Below are positions 41,143 to 48,595 of a stretch of DNA of 48,595 nucleotides, piece after piece. A program made the translations under genes and the position numbers. The first letter of the stretch is position 1, and each line of letters starts with the position of its first letter. The DNA comes from Oscillospiraceae bacterium (GTDB lineage Bacteria > Bacillota > Clostridia > Saccharofermentanales > Saccharofermentanaceae), in NCBI GenBank assembly GCA_902764825.1, contig CACWXL010000023.1, forward strand, positions 1-48,595. The letters are read 5' to 3'. The notes under the pieces were generated by a model. That model had not been told where the DNA came from. It saw only the letters and a program-made list of their open reading frames with translations, and searched no databases.

Positions 41143-41881
41143 TTTCTTTCCTTCTCCTGATAATGAGAATGATCCCTAAGGTAATGAGAATATATGTAAA
41201 ACAGCCGATCACGTAATTGTGCACGTGCATGCAGGAAGGAGATAACCTGTTCAGTACATAAGTCGTCATGATGCTGTACATCGGCAAGTTGAGAAGCGAC
41301 GTTATAAGGTTCTCGGCCATGCAATAAACAAAGGGGCCTAAGACTGAAACAAACAGATTGTCCGTATAAAGAGCCAGAAGATTTCCGAACAATACGAAAA
41401 GTGTTGCTACAACGCCCTTGTAAAAACACCATGCCAAACCGAAAAGATAAGGGTGATTGACCTCATATTCGCCAAACACATAATCGAATAAGCGGTTTTC
41501 CGTAACCAGCGTCTCAGGCGTCATGCGTAGAGAAATACACAATGTTGCGTAATAGGAAACCATCACGACCAGAACGGTACAGACCGCTGTCGCAAGAAAA
41601 TGAGTCAGAAGATAACGCCTTTTTCCTGCTCTAACAGAAGCATACTTGATAAAGCCTTTTCTGTTTATGAAATAGAAGAAAGGCGTGAATGCCAGGCATA
41701 CAGCCAGAGGCAGGAAGAAATCCACATAATCACAAGCTTCGATCCAGATCTCTATCCTGTTGCAGACCGCCGTACTTTTAACTGTTACAAAGCAAAAGAC
41801 CGTAATGGCTGTTGTCAATAACAGTACTAAGATCAAGGCCGGGATTATAAATTTTCTAATTGAACGAATCAGGTAACTCAT
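41123..41881 (-). CDS. ABC transporter permease, small subunit
   Basis: 252 residues with about six hydrophobic helices, unrelated in sequence to the 521-residue permease and lacking a binding domain. The ATG at 41881 has AGGGGGA 8 nt upstream. The 98-nt gap before it, after the kinase, contains three 11-bp-spaced repeats that probably bind the response regulator. First transporter gene in the operon. Confidence 0.8.
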   Translation of the reverse strand: MSYLIRSIRKFIIPALILVLLLTTAITVFCFVTVKSTAVCNRIEIWIEACDYVDFFLPLAVCLAFTPFFYFINRKGFIKYASVRAGKRRYLLTHFLATAVCTVLVVMVSYYATLCISLRMTPETLVTENRLFDYVFGEYEVNHPYLFGLAWCFYKGVVATLFVLFGNLLALYTDNLFVSVLGPFVYCMAENLITSLLNLPMYSIMTTYVLNRLSPSCMHVHNYVIGCFTYILITLGIILIIRRRKENVNVRN

Positions 41882-41932
41882 AGATTTCCCCCTTTTTTTG
41901 AATTTTGTAGAATTCAGCCATTCGGGAAAATC

Positions 41933-41938
41933 ATAATA
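41933..41938 (-). promoter_or_regulatory. Putative -10 of the transporter genes
   Basis: TATTAT (41938-41933, minus), 18 nt beyond the last of the direct repeats, a spacing suiting activation by an OmpR-family regulator bound at -35. Confidence 0.4.
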
Positions 41939-41956
41939 TTGCAGGTTTATCGCCAA

Positions 41957-41986
41957 ATAAAATCTGCCTTAAATCTAACTTAAATC
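41957..41986 (-). promoter_or_regulatory. Three direct repeats, 11 bp apart: likely response-regulator site
   Basis: On the minus strand GATTTAAG (41986-41979), GATTTAAG (41975-41968) and GATTTTAT (41964-41957). The first overlaps the kinase stop codon. Spacing of exactly one helical turn is the hallmark of OmpR/PhoB-family binding. Confidence 0.7.
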
Positions 41987-43356
41987 GTCTGCTTTTTTAG
42001 GCTTATCGTGAATTCCGTTCCTTTGCCGGAAACACTCCTTACATCTATCCTGCCGCCATGAAGCAAAACTATCTCCTTGGCAATAGCAAGGCCAAGGCCT
42101 GTTCCTTCCGTCTTGCCGGAACCGGTGCCGCGGTAGTATCTGTCAAATATGTGCGGCATGTCTTTTGCCGGCATTCCCTTGCCGTTGTCAGAGATCCGGA
42201 TGATGATATTACCGTCCTCTTCCGCAACTGATATCTTTACTTCAACATCTTTATCGTTATGTACGAAAGCATTGCATATGATATTCGTAATGCAGCGCTC
42301 CATCAGTTTTACGTCGATCCCGCATCTTGCTTTGCAGTCTTTATCCAACTGTATCTGCTTGTCGTGCACATAATATGTTGAAGCATTGCTGATGCACTTT
42401 TCGATAAAGTCAACGATATCAACGCTCTCAAGAACGGGCGTTACCTTGCCTTCAATTAAAGAGTTGCTCGTCTTAAGATCGTCGACCAGTTCCTTGATCC
42501 TTTCTTCAGACTTGAGCATCTGTCCGGCATATGTCCTGATCTCCTCAGAAGAGTATTCATAATCCTGATCATAGAGAAGCTCTGAATAGCCCTTGATCGT
42601 CGACAACGGTGTCTTTATGTCGTGTGAGATATTCACTATCCATTCCGCTCTTAACGCATCGTTTTGTTTCAGGATGGCTTCCAGATTCTCAACGCTGTCG
42701 AACACGTTCTCGAAAAGCTTGTTGTTAGCACTGCTGCGGCGGGTTATCTTCTCCCCTTTCCGGATCTTATCGATATCCTCAATAATGTCTCCGACAGGGT
42801 TGGTGATCTTTTTCGAGAACACGATGGCAGAGAACAAAACCGCCAATCCGCTGACGACAGATATAACAAGAATGCATCCGATGATGATCAAAGCGATCTC
42901 GCCTGTGGCATTATATGTGTACTTGGTAACAAGCCGGCTGTCACATCCCAATAAGACTGCATATCCGTCTGCTTCAGGAATATCGGACATATAAACCGTA
43001 TAATTCCCCAGCCTGTTTGAATTCAGGACTGCGTTTGTTATTTCGATCAGACTGTATTTTGAAGGAAGATCCCCCTTGGTGTTTTCCTCAAATACAACGT
43101 TGCCAGACCCGTCTATTACCTGCAGCCAGACATCGTGATGCTGCAAGCGCTCTTTGCCTTCGGCGTTAAGCTCTATTCCTGCTCCCGTAAAGCTGATGTG
43201 CGGCTTTATGTTGTAGACCAGATACTGCGGCATATCAGTATCTGCCGAACGTCCCAGGAAGAATAAGACAAAACACAAAAAACCCGAAATAACGATCGAT
43301 GCCGTTACCGCGATAATGATGATCTTTACATACTCTTTGATTATCTGTTTCTTCAT
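41980..43356 (-). CDS. Sensor histidine kinase
   Basis: Membrane kinase, 458 residues. Helix 1 at about 12-36, an extracytoplasmic sensor of about 115 residues, helix 2 at 154-179, HAMP linker, H box VNISHDIKTPLSTIKGYSELL with His245, N box IICNAFVHN, G1 ISDNGKGMP, F box and G2 GTGLGLAIAKEI: all complete. Starts 13 nt after the response-regulator stop at an ATG; the longer frame uses TTG inside the regulator. It likely senses an envelope-active peptide or its damage. Confidence 0.94.
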   Translation of the reverse strand: MKKQIIKEYVKIIIIAVTASIVISGFLCFVLFFLGRSADTDMPQYLVYNIKPHISFTGAGIELNAEGKERLQHHDVWLQVIDGSGNVVFEENTKGDLPSKYSLIEITNAVLNSNRLGNYTVYMSDIPEADGYAVLLGCDSRLVTKYTYNATGEIALIIIGCILVISVVSGLAVLFSAIVFSKKITNPVGDIIEDIDKIRKGEKITRRSSANNKLFENVFDSVENLEAILKQNDALRAEWIVNISHDIKTPLSTIKGYSELLYDQDYEYSSEEIRTYAGQMLKSEERIKELVDDLKTSNSLIEGKVTPVLESVDIVDFIEKCISNASTYYVHDKQIQLDKDCKARCGIDVKLMERCITNIICNAFVHNDKDVEVKISVAEEDGNIIIRISDNGKGMPAKDMPHIFDRYYRGTGSGKTEGTGLGLAIAKEIVLLHGGRIDVRSVSGKGTEFTISLKKQTI

Positions 43357-43369
43357 GATCAGATATCTT

Positions 43370-44080
43370 TCATCCGGCAAAAATATAGCCCCTGCCCTTG
43401 ACCGTTCTGATGAACCTGGGATCGGACGGATCTTCCTCGATCTTCTCGCGCAGATTGTGGATATGGACCATTACGGTATTGTCATAACCCTGATAATCCA
43501 TATTCCATACACTGCTCAGGAGCTTGTCCTTGCTGAGCGTAATATTCCTGTTGATTATCAGATACTCTAAAAGTGAATATTCCTTTGCTGTCAGGATGAC
43601 TTCCTTGCCGTCTTTAAAGAGGAGCTTCTTCTCAAAATCCAATACAAAACTGCCGAAGGAATAACGGTTATCGTTGGCGCCCTTATCGTCATAATAAGAC
43701 TGGCGCTTTAACATTGCCGTTATCTTGGCCAAAAGCTCCTTCGGGCTGAAGGGCTTTGTAATGTACTCATCCCCGCCCATCGCATAGGATATGAGCTTAT
43801 CCGACTCATCAGATCTCGCAGACAGAAAGATAATGGGAACCATCGATCTCTCCCTTATCCTCTTGCAGATCTCATAGCCGTCAAAATCAGGAAGCATTAC
43901 ATCCAGGACGATAAGGTCAGGTTCTGTCTCGCTTACCTTAAAGATCGCCTCATTGCCTGAACCTGCCTTAAAGACCTTGCTGTAGCCTTCCTTATTAAGG
44001 ACAGTCTCTATCAGAGAGATGATGCTCTCATCGTCATCAACTAACAATATCTTCTTGTTTAAATAGCCGTTTGGTGTCAT
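43370..44080 (-). CDS. OmpR/PhoB-family response regulator
   Basis: 236 residues: receiver with DDD (15-17), phospho-acceptor Asp60 in LIVLDVMLP, LSARS (Thr/Ser switch) and TKPFSPKEL; winged helix with FVLDFEKKLLFKDG, LTAKEYSLLEYLI, and the recognition helix TVMVHIHNLREKIEEDP. ATG 44080 follows AGGGGG at short spacing. Promotes the operon including transporter, presumably through the repeats at 41957-41986. Its own -10 TATAAT with TGT upstream lies at 44154-44149. Confidence 0.95.
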   Translation of the reverse strand: MTPNGYLNKKILLVDDDESIISLIETVLNKEGYSKVFKAGSGNEAIFKVSETEPDLIVLDVMLPDFDGYEICKRIRERSMVPIIFLSARSDESDKLISYAMGGDEYITKPFSPKELLAKITAMLKRQSYYDDKGANDNRYSFGSFVLDFEKKLLFKDGKEVILTAKEYSLLEYLIINRNITLSKDKLLSSVWNMDYQGYDNTVMVHIHNLREKIEEDPSDPRFIRTVKGRGYIFAG

Positions 44081-44148
44081 AAACCCCCTAGAAATACAGA
44101 GATTTCCCAAGCCATAACAACCGTCCAAATCCCCATTCGAACAGCACC

Positions 44149-44154
44149 ATTATA
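44149..44154 (-). promoter_or_regulatory. -10 of the regulator-kinase-transporter operon
   Basis: TATAAT (44154-44149, minus), preceded by TGT (extended -10). The -35 is weak. It lies in the gap after the methyltransferase stop at 44177. Confidence 0.5.
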
Positions 44155-44176
44155 ACATTAGTTTCAGGAAGATTTA

Positions 44177-44974
44177 TCAGGCTTTCCTGGCAAGCTCCAG
44201 ATCCATCGTGTCCGTGATCGTTATGGTGCCGCCGGCTTCATTTATCGCATTTTCGATCTTTGCGAAAAACTCGTTCCGGATAGACTCTTCAATTGCAATG
44301 TGATCGGAATAAGTGCCGAGCAGCTCTAAGTATTCCTTTGCAGTAAACACGCGCTCACGGTAGAACATCGCGTGCTTAATGTCTGTAAAGCCGTATTTTC
44401 CAGCGATGTTTGCGAGTTCTATAGCCTTATTCTCGGTAAATTCGATCCTCGGTTTGCTCTCTTTCTTATGGAACTTGTTATAGTATTCGACATAATAAGA
44501 GTCGATCTTTGCCGCCAGCTCAGGCTCGTTCTTGCATGTGTAAGGACGGTTTGCAAAGCGCGCGAAAACGCCTCCGCTCTTAAGTATCTCGTAAACCTTC
44601 GGGTATCCGATCTCTTCCGGAACCCAGTGAAAAGCAGTCGCGGAGAAGACCAGATCAAAGCTGTTCCTCGGAAGCTCTGCATCTTCGAACTTTCCCGTGA
44701 TCACGGAGAACTTCGGATAGTCCTTAAACTTCTCTCTCAAAGCCTTAGAGAAGTTCTCTCCATACTCGACACTTACAAGTTCGCAGCCTTTCTGCAAGAC
44801 CGGCAAAGTAGCCTGACCGCTGCCGCTTCCTACTTCAACGACTCTCGAATCTTCGCCAATCGGTGCATAATCGAATATCGTCTGATACAGTTCAGGCGCA
44901 TATCCGGGGCGCATCTTCTCATACTTCGATACGACGGTATCGAAAGTTCCTTCCAAACCTTTAATGTGAACCAT
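44177..44974 (-). CDS. Class I SAM-dependent methyltransferase
   Basis: 265 residues. Motif I VVEVGSGSGQATLPVL (about 40-55), acidic motif LVSVEYGENFS, VFSATAFHWVP and a post-motif ILKSGGVFARF. Best matched to small-molecule methyltransferases (class Methyltransf_11); substrate unknown. AGGAGG lies before ATG. Own promoter at 45014-45041. Confidence 0.85.
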   Translation of the reverse strand: MVHIKGLEGTFDTVVSKYEKMRPGYAPELYQTIFDYAPIGEDSRVVEVGSGSGQATLPVLQKGCELVSVEYGENFSKALREKFKDYPKFSVITGKFEDAELPRNSFDLVFSATAFHWVPEEIGYPKVYEILKSGGVFARFANRPYTCKNEPELAAKIDSYYVEYYNKFHKKESKPRIEFTENKAIELANIAGKYGFTDIKHAMFYRERVFTAKEYLELLGTYSDHIAIEESIRNEFFAKIENAINEAGGTITITDTMDLELARKA

Positions 44975-45013
44975 ACATATTCCTCCTATATCCCCGAATT
45001 CAAAAGGGAGACT

Positions 45014-45041
45014 ATCTTATCACATGATCAGGTTTTATCAA
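45014..45041 (-). promoter_or_regulatory. Promoter of the methyltransferase gene
   Basis: TTGATA (45041-45036), 16-nt spacer, TAAGAT (45019-45014), with TATTATAT-rich DNA upstream. Confidence 0.6.
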
Positions 45042-45065
45042 TAACAAAATATAATCCGTTTTGCT

Positions 45066-46088
45066 TTATCTGCATCCGCTTTCCAATACCGTGATCGTCT
45101 TATTATCACAATCGATCTCGGTCAGAGCGCCCGTCGGCAGCACCGTCATCGGAACGCGGTGAATGAAGTCGACATTCTCGATTATCACCATGTCAGTTCT
45201 GCCGATCTCCGTGTTTATGACCTTAAGCAGGATTTCTTCCATCTTATCGTTCAAAGGTCCCGTAAGTATTGCCTTTGCCTTGTCAAAAGCACCCGACGCT
45301 GCATAGGAACTGAGCTGGTGGTATGCGGTAAAATCGCTCTCGGAATTAAATGCCATTCCGTGCTCGATCGCAATTATCGAATCTTCCCACATCTCTTTGG
45401 ACGGATAGTATCTGGTGCCCATTATCTGCCATAAAGGACCGCCGCATACGGATATCAGCCTTCCCTGCACTTTGCCTTCGCCCTGGAGGACCTTATAACC
45501 TGTGTTCTCAGTCCATTCGATCTCATCGCCTGATGTTGCCGTCCAATTGGTATTTGTATATCTCTCACACGGCTTTATCTCGCCTATTACATCACCAGTG
45601 AAGAGCGTCTTGCGGATCGCTTCTTCCGTATATTTATCAAGACTTCCGGGCTGCGCGATGGGATTCAGGACATTAGGTCCGTAGTATGCTCTGACACCTG
45701 CATACATGAAGACAGCAAGCCATGAGGCGATATCGGAATAACCCATGAAGACCTTCGGATTATCATGGATCACCTGAGGATCGATATAGGGCAGGACCCT
45801 GTAGGATTCGTTGCCGCCCATAATGCAGATGATGCCTTTTACCTCATCGTTTTCGAGCGCCCACATAAGGTCTTCAGCGCGCTTCTCGGGATGTTCATAA
45901 ATGAATTGGGACCCCATCAGAGCATGAGGGGTCTCAATCACTTTAACGCTAAATATTTCTTCTAAACGGGACTTGCCTGTCTTATATCTTGCGAGCATAT
46001 CCGGATCGCCGGCACGGCCGCCGGAGATCGAGATCAATGCAATGGTATCGCCGGCGCAAAGCCTTTTTGGTACGATCAGGTCTCTCAC
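45066..46088 (-). CDS. LD-carboxypeptidase / MccF-like peptidase S66
   Basis: Serine peptidase that trims the tetrapeptide of murein or cleaves microcin-type amides, in the cytoplasm. 340 residues with the catalytic set Ser118 in MGYSDIASW, Glu242 in IAIEHG and His310 in VDFIHRVP. GTG start at 46088, because an in-frame stop TAA lies just upstream (46097-46095) and the protein starts MRDLIVPKRL. No ribosome site is evident and it begins 17 nt after the LRR protein's stop, so it may be translationally coupled to it. Together they could form a cell-wall operon. Confidence 0.9.
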   Translation of the reverse strand: MRDLIVPKRLCAGDTIALISISGGRAGDPDMLARYKTGKSRLEEIFSVKVIETPHALMGSQFIYEHPEKRAEDLMWALENDEVKGIICIMGGNESYRVLPYIDPQVIHDNPKVFMGYSDIASWLAVFMYAGVRAYYGPNVLNPIAQPGSLDKYTEEAIRKTLFTGDVIGEIKPCERYTNTNWTATSGDEIEWTENTGYKVLQGEGKVQGRLISVCGGPLWQIMGTRYYPSKEMWEDSIIAIEHGMAFNSESDFTAYHQLSSYAASGAFDKAKAILTGPLNDKMEEILLKVINTEIGRTDMVIIENVDFIHRVPMTVLPTGALTEIDCDNKTITVLESGCR

Positions 46089-46105
46089 AGTTTTTTACGG
46101 AAGCA

Positions 46106-47944
46106 TCAGTCATCTTTCTTTTTTCTGTTCCTAATTAAGATTACAGCAACCGAGCCTGCTCCTGCAAGCATTACCAATACCGTTCCGGCAATTGCAAAGA
46201 CAACCGGCGGGATCTGTGTATCCTTCACTTCAGTTTTCGCTTCCTCGGCAACTTCGACAGGCTTCTCAGCCTTGGAGAAGACTGCTGTATATATGGCGTC
46301 TTCCATAACGGCCGGGAGCTCATCTTCTGCGCCATATGTATTCGTGCCGTCGGTCCAGCCATCGAAAGTAAATGTGTACTGCTCTGTCTCATCCTTGACC
46401 GGAGTCATGCCTGTGTATGAAGGAACATCACCGAAGGGGACCTGAATTGACTTAAGTTCGGCACCGTCGTCATTCTTGAACGTAACACCATATTTCTTGT
46501 ATTCCGGTGCGGCCGTATTCTTTCCTTCAGGAAGCGTATCCATGGGATCGTTCATGGTTATGTGATGCATCGCGAAGCACTTTTCCGGGCACTTCGAAAA
46601 GTCACCGTTTGCAGGCCAGTCGTTCGGATCATCGACCTTGGTGGGTCTCATGTAGAAAGGTGACCATATTTGTTCCTTATATTTCGCGGTCGTCGGATCA
46701 GTGTCATCGTTATCGATCCACATAGGCTCTATGCCGTACCATTCGCCGTCCGCATAAACTTCTATCCAGGCGTGAGGTCCCGGAGGCGTACCGTAATAAT
46801 CCGTGGCATAACCGCGTATAAGATATGCATCAACGCCGACACACTTCAGAAGCGTATATGAGAGAGTCGAATAATCGTGACATACGCCGGCCTTGAAATA
46901 TAAGCATGCATCAAGAGAGGTGCCGGTATATTGAGAGACATCCGTCATCTCACACTTCATGTTGAGCAATACACATTCGGTTACCTTCTCGATCTTTTCC
47001 TTGTCGGTTGCATTATCAGGAATGTTCATGGAAGCGACGAGGCTGTCGATCTTCCCGCGTGTTTCTTTATCATATTTGGTGTAGTCGATATTGTTATCTT
47101 TCCAGAACTGTTCCAGCTTATCGTCCACGAAGAGCTCCGTATAGCAATCGAAAGAAACGCATTCCAGGTCCTTTAATTCATAAAGAACATCCAGCTTATC
47201 GACACCTGTAGGAAGGCCGATATAACTCAGATACGGAAGGTCTTTTAAGAATGTGATGTCCTCTACGTATGTGCCGTAGAGATTAATGTTCTCAAGATCC
47301 TTCATATATGCTGTTATGTATCTGGTATCGCTGTCTCTTAAGTTGCAGCATTCGAGACTGAGCTCATCAACATGAGAGCACTCCTTGCAGAAATCCTGAT
47401 AGTCATCAATTCGCTGTCCGATAAGCATCAGACATTCCAGATCTTTAAGCTTGCTGTACTCAGCGCGGCAAAAACCTGTTATGCCGTCAAGTGACAGTGT
47501 CTTAAGACTCTCGAGATTTACGATCTCCTCATAGTGTTCGACTTTATTCAGCGAGAAATAAAGAGTGTCTATGTCCTTATTATTTACGCCTGAAAAGTCT
47601 ACTTCACACCAGCCAAGGCTCATGTAGATATATCTTGAACTGGAAAGATTATTGAAGAACTCCTTATCCAGTTTAAGGCCGTTCGCGTAGATGTAGATAT
47701 GCTCGATATTAGGGCACTTCGTCATCAGCATGATCGCATCTTCGAGCTTCTTATTGCTCGAATAAGCCGTTACACTGACGCCGTGCACATAAGCGAGTTC
47801 ATCGGGATCGTCCTTCATTGCGGAAAGCTGCTCGAGAGTTACGTTCGAGTAATCGATATCGTCCGCCCTGACCTTTATTCCATTCAGTACAAAACCTGAG
47901 ATTATAGTAACGATCAATAAGACCGATAATATTTTTCTTCCCAT
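46106..47944 (-). CDS. Surface protein: LRR, transglutaminase-like, InlB-repeat and membrane anchor
   Basis: 612 residues, secreted and anchored. Signal peptide 1-27, LRR-like repeats 28-290 with Leu/Ile-rich strands (LESLKTLSLDGIT, LKDLECLMLIGQ, LENINLYGT), a transglutaminase/papain-like fold with Cys355 in GVCHDYS, His391 in PHAWIEV and an acidic residue (Glu406 in IEPMW), an InlB B-repeat-like domain (about 490-560, FKNDDGAELKSIQVPFG, TFTFDGWTD), and a C-terminal membrane helix (about 583-603) with RNRKKKDD. A catalytic Cys protease or cross-linking role is plausible; LRRs imply protein binding. Start follows AAGGAGG. Two operators precede it. Confidence 0.9.
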   Translation of the reverse strand: MGRKILSVLLIVTIISGFVLNGIKVRADDIDYSNVTLEQLSAMKDDPDELAYVHGVSVTAYSSNKKLEDAIMLMTKCPNIEHIYIYANGLKLDKEFFNNLSSSRYIYMSLGWCEVDFSGVNNKDIDTLYFSLNKVEHYEEIVNLESLKTLSLDGITGFCRAEYSKLKDLECLMLIGQRIDDYQDFCKECSHVDELSLECCNLRDSDTRYITAYMKDLENINLYGTYVEDITFLKDLPYLSYIGLPTGVDKLDVLYELKDLECVSFDCYTELFVDDKLEQFWKDNNIDYTKYDKETRGKIDSLVASMNIPDNATDKEKIEKVTECVLLNMKCEMTDVSQYTGTSLDACLYFKAGVCHDYSTLSYTLLKCVGVDAYLIRGYATDYYGTPPGPHAWIEVYADGEWYGIEPMWIDNDDTDPTTAKYKEQIWSPFYMRPTKVDDPNDWPANGDFSKCPEKCFAMHHITMNDPMDTLPEGKNTAAPEYKKYGVTFKNDDGAELKSIQVPFGDVPSYTGMTPVKDETEQYTFTFDGWTDGTNTYGAEDELPAVMEDAIYTAVFSKAEKPVEVAEEAKTEVKDTQIPPVVFAIAGTVLVMLAGAGSVAVILIRNRKKKDD

Positions 47945-47977
47945 AGACCCTCCTTAACAAACGCATTGTTCACTGCG

Positions 47978-47993
47978 GTTTATTGTTGTAAAC
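47978..47993. promoter_or_regulatory. Operator-like palindrome, site 2
   Basis: GTTTATTGTTGTAAAC (47978-47993). Same form GTTTA-N6-TAAAC as site 1, centred 24 bp away, downstream of the promoter. Confidence 0.5.
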
Positions 47994-48000
47994 CAATGTT

Positions 48001-48029
48001 AGTTTACTCCAGTAAACCAAACATGTCAA
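48001..48029 (-). promoter_or_regulatory. Promoter of the LRR-transglutaminase gene
   Basis: TTGACA (48029-48024), 17-nt spacer, TAAACT (48006-48001) on the minus strand. The -10 is formed by one arm of the palindrome at 48002-48017. Confidence 0.75.
48002..48017. promoter_or_regulatory. Operator-like palindrome, site 1
   Basis: GTTTACTCCAGTAAAC (48002-48017), two perfect 7-bp arms around CC. It covers the spacer end and the -10, the position of a repressor site. Confidence 0.65.
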
Positions 48030-48124
48030 GGATAATTTATCAGACACGTTTTTGGAGTTGAAAACACCGTAAGAAATGCTTTCAACGCTTAAATAAGGGC
48101 TCCGTTGTTTATCCGGTTTGGCTA

Positions 48125-48226
48125 TTTACCAGCTTGTGACTGATATTTTTAAATCTCCGAAAGGAATAGTATCATATCGGCTCTTTAATGGCACTAGCCT
48201 GATGCCTCTACCTGATCTAATTCAGG
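48125..48226 (-). ncRNA. Possible omega-RNA scaffold at the 3' end of tnpB
   Basis: In TnpB elements the guide RNA overlaps the end of tnpB. Here CCTGAATTAGATCAGG (48226-48211, minus) is a hairpin that includes the tnpB stop, and GGCA/TGCC plus a short CCTTTCGGA hairpin follow. Boundaries are guessed, since the element's right end cannot be fixed. Confidence 0.3.
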
Positions 48227-48595
48227 CTGCTTTTATCTTGATTATCTGTTCTCCTGTCTTGATGGGAATTGCTCTTGTACTGCCCACTTTAATCATCTGA
48301 TATGCCGCATTTATATCTGCGTTTATCAGTATTCCGTTGTTGCTCCTGAATAGACCGCGCTTAACTCTTCGTGATTTGTCGTAATAATCTTTCGTAGGTT
48401 TTTCCCCGTCAAGAAAACTTGTGCCGCTTGTATAATTCTCGCTTACAATCCTGACCTCTATCCCTTCAAGCTTTGCCTTGTATTCAATCATGTTGATAAG
48501 AGTCTTATATGGTATGGATACAAAGTTTTGGTTTGTTATGTTTCCCATGTGTACTTCCTGTTTCCATCCGTGATTGGCTCCAATCACTATGAGTC
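48222..48595 (-). CDS. tnpB: TnpB/IS605 OrfB-family RNA-guided nuclease, C-terminal part (runs off window)
   Basis: Last 124 residues of an IS200/IS605-type TnpB; the open frame continues beyond 48595. Seen are a RuvC-adjacent segment NHGWKQEVHMGN and TNQNFVSIPYKTLINMIEYKAKLEGI, the ESYTS-type region (ENYTSGTSFLDGE), and the last catalytic Asp in INADINAA. The zinc-finger region has no cysteines, as in the YTSxxSFLD subgroup of Clostridial TnpB. No TnpA is in the window. Whether the element is intact is unknown. Confidence 0.88.
   Translation of the reverse strand, partial: LIVIGANHGWKQEVHMGNITNQNFVSIPYKTLINMIEYKAKLEGIEVRIVSENYTSGTSFLDGEKPTKDYYDKSRRVKRGLFRSNNGILINADINAAYQMIKVGSTRAIPIKTGEQIIKIKAA

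Noticed and set aside
1..48595. tRNA or rRNA genes
   Set aside because: No T-arm type GTTCGANTC segments with matching acceptor stems and no rRNA-like blocks were noticed by eye; a tRNA scan would settle it.

Overview
The window looks like a chromosomal stretch from an anaerobic Gram-positive bacterium of the class Clostridia (Bacillota), probably a gut or rumen type. Evidence: sigma-A style promoters (TTGACA/TATAAT variants), strong AGGAGG ribosome sites, a ribosomal protein S12 with the inserted loop seen in some Clostridia, a Na+-pumping decarboxylase operon with a separate biotin carrier, a GH3 beta-glucosidase with inverted domain order, and no outer-membrane genes. Genus cannot be fixed from the sequence alone. 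Nothing marks the window as a plasmid or phage; mobile DNA is limited to a TnpB remnant at the right edge and two copies of a 92-bp palindromic element.

Layout. 1-1510 (minus): rpsL-rpsG-fusA with its promoter. 1620-5142 (plus): a sodium-pump decarboxylase operon (alpha, gamma, biotin carrier, beta). 5306-9599: a small unknown gene, a flotillin/SPFH gene broken by an exact 32-bp tandem duplication, a hemolysin-III-family membrane protein and an unknown membrane protein. 9695-16271: GH3 glycosidase, MATE exporter, lipoprotein, class II fructose-bisphosphate aldolase. 16514-20879: small unknowns and a two-component system whose kinase lacks a normal G1 box. 20963-24473: first palindromic element, a metal ABC transporter behind a Fur-family-like palindrome, a B12-binding radical SAM protein and a small membrane protein. 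24596-26785: NudC, a flavin-reductase-like protein, a Dabb protein and a membrane protein. 26856-29895: a self-contained TetR operon with a rifampicin-phosphotransferase/PEP-synthase-like enzyme. 29909-30276: a non-coding repeat island. 30417-33494: a TIR-transmembrane-propeller protein, followed by the second palindromic element. 33687-36985: a DHH phosphoesterase, a methyltransferase behind a structured leader RNA, and an unknown membrane protein. 37100-38845: a 5'-nucleotidase-like protein that has lost several metal ligands. 38940-44080: a five-gene response regulator / kinase / two permeases / ATPase operon of the peptide-antibiotic resistance type. 44177-47944: methyltransferase, LD-carboxypeptidase and a surface LRR-transglutaminase protein behind a two-operator promoter. 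48222-48595: the C-terminal end of a TnpB.

How parts work together. The decarboxylase operon should turn decarboxylation energy into a sodium gradient. The TetR operon is the clearest candidate inducible drug-modification unit: promoter, operator palindrome on the start site, regulator and enzyme overlapping by 4 nt. The 38940-44080 operon contains its own likely control site, three 8-bp direct repeats exactly 11 bp apart between kinase and transporter genes. The most unusual items are the TIR-TM-propeller protein next to the repeat island, the frameshifting tandem duplication in the flotillin gene, the paired 92-bp palindromic elements, and the leader RNA at 35292-35445 whose closing stem contains the ribosome site.
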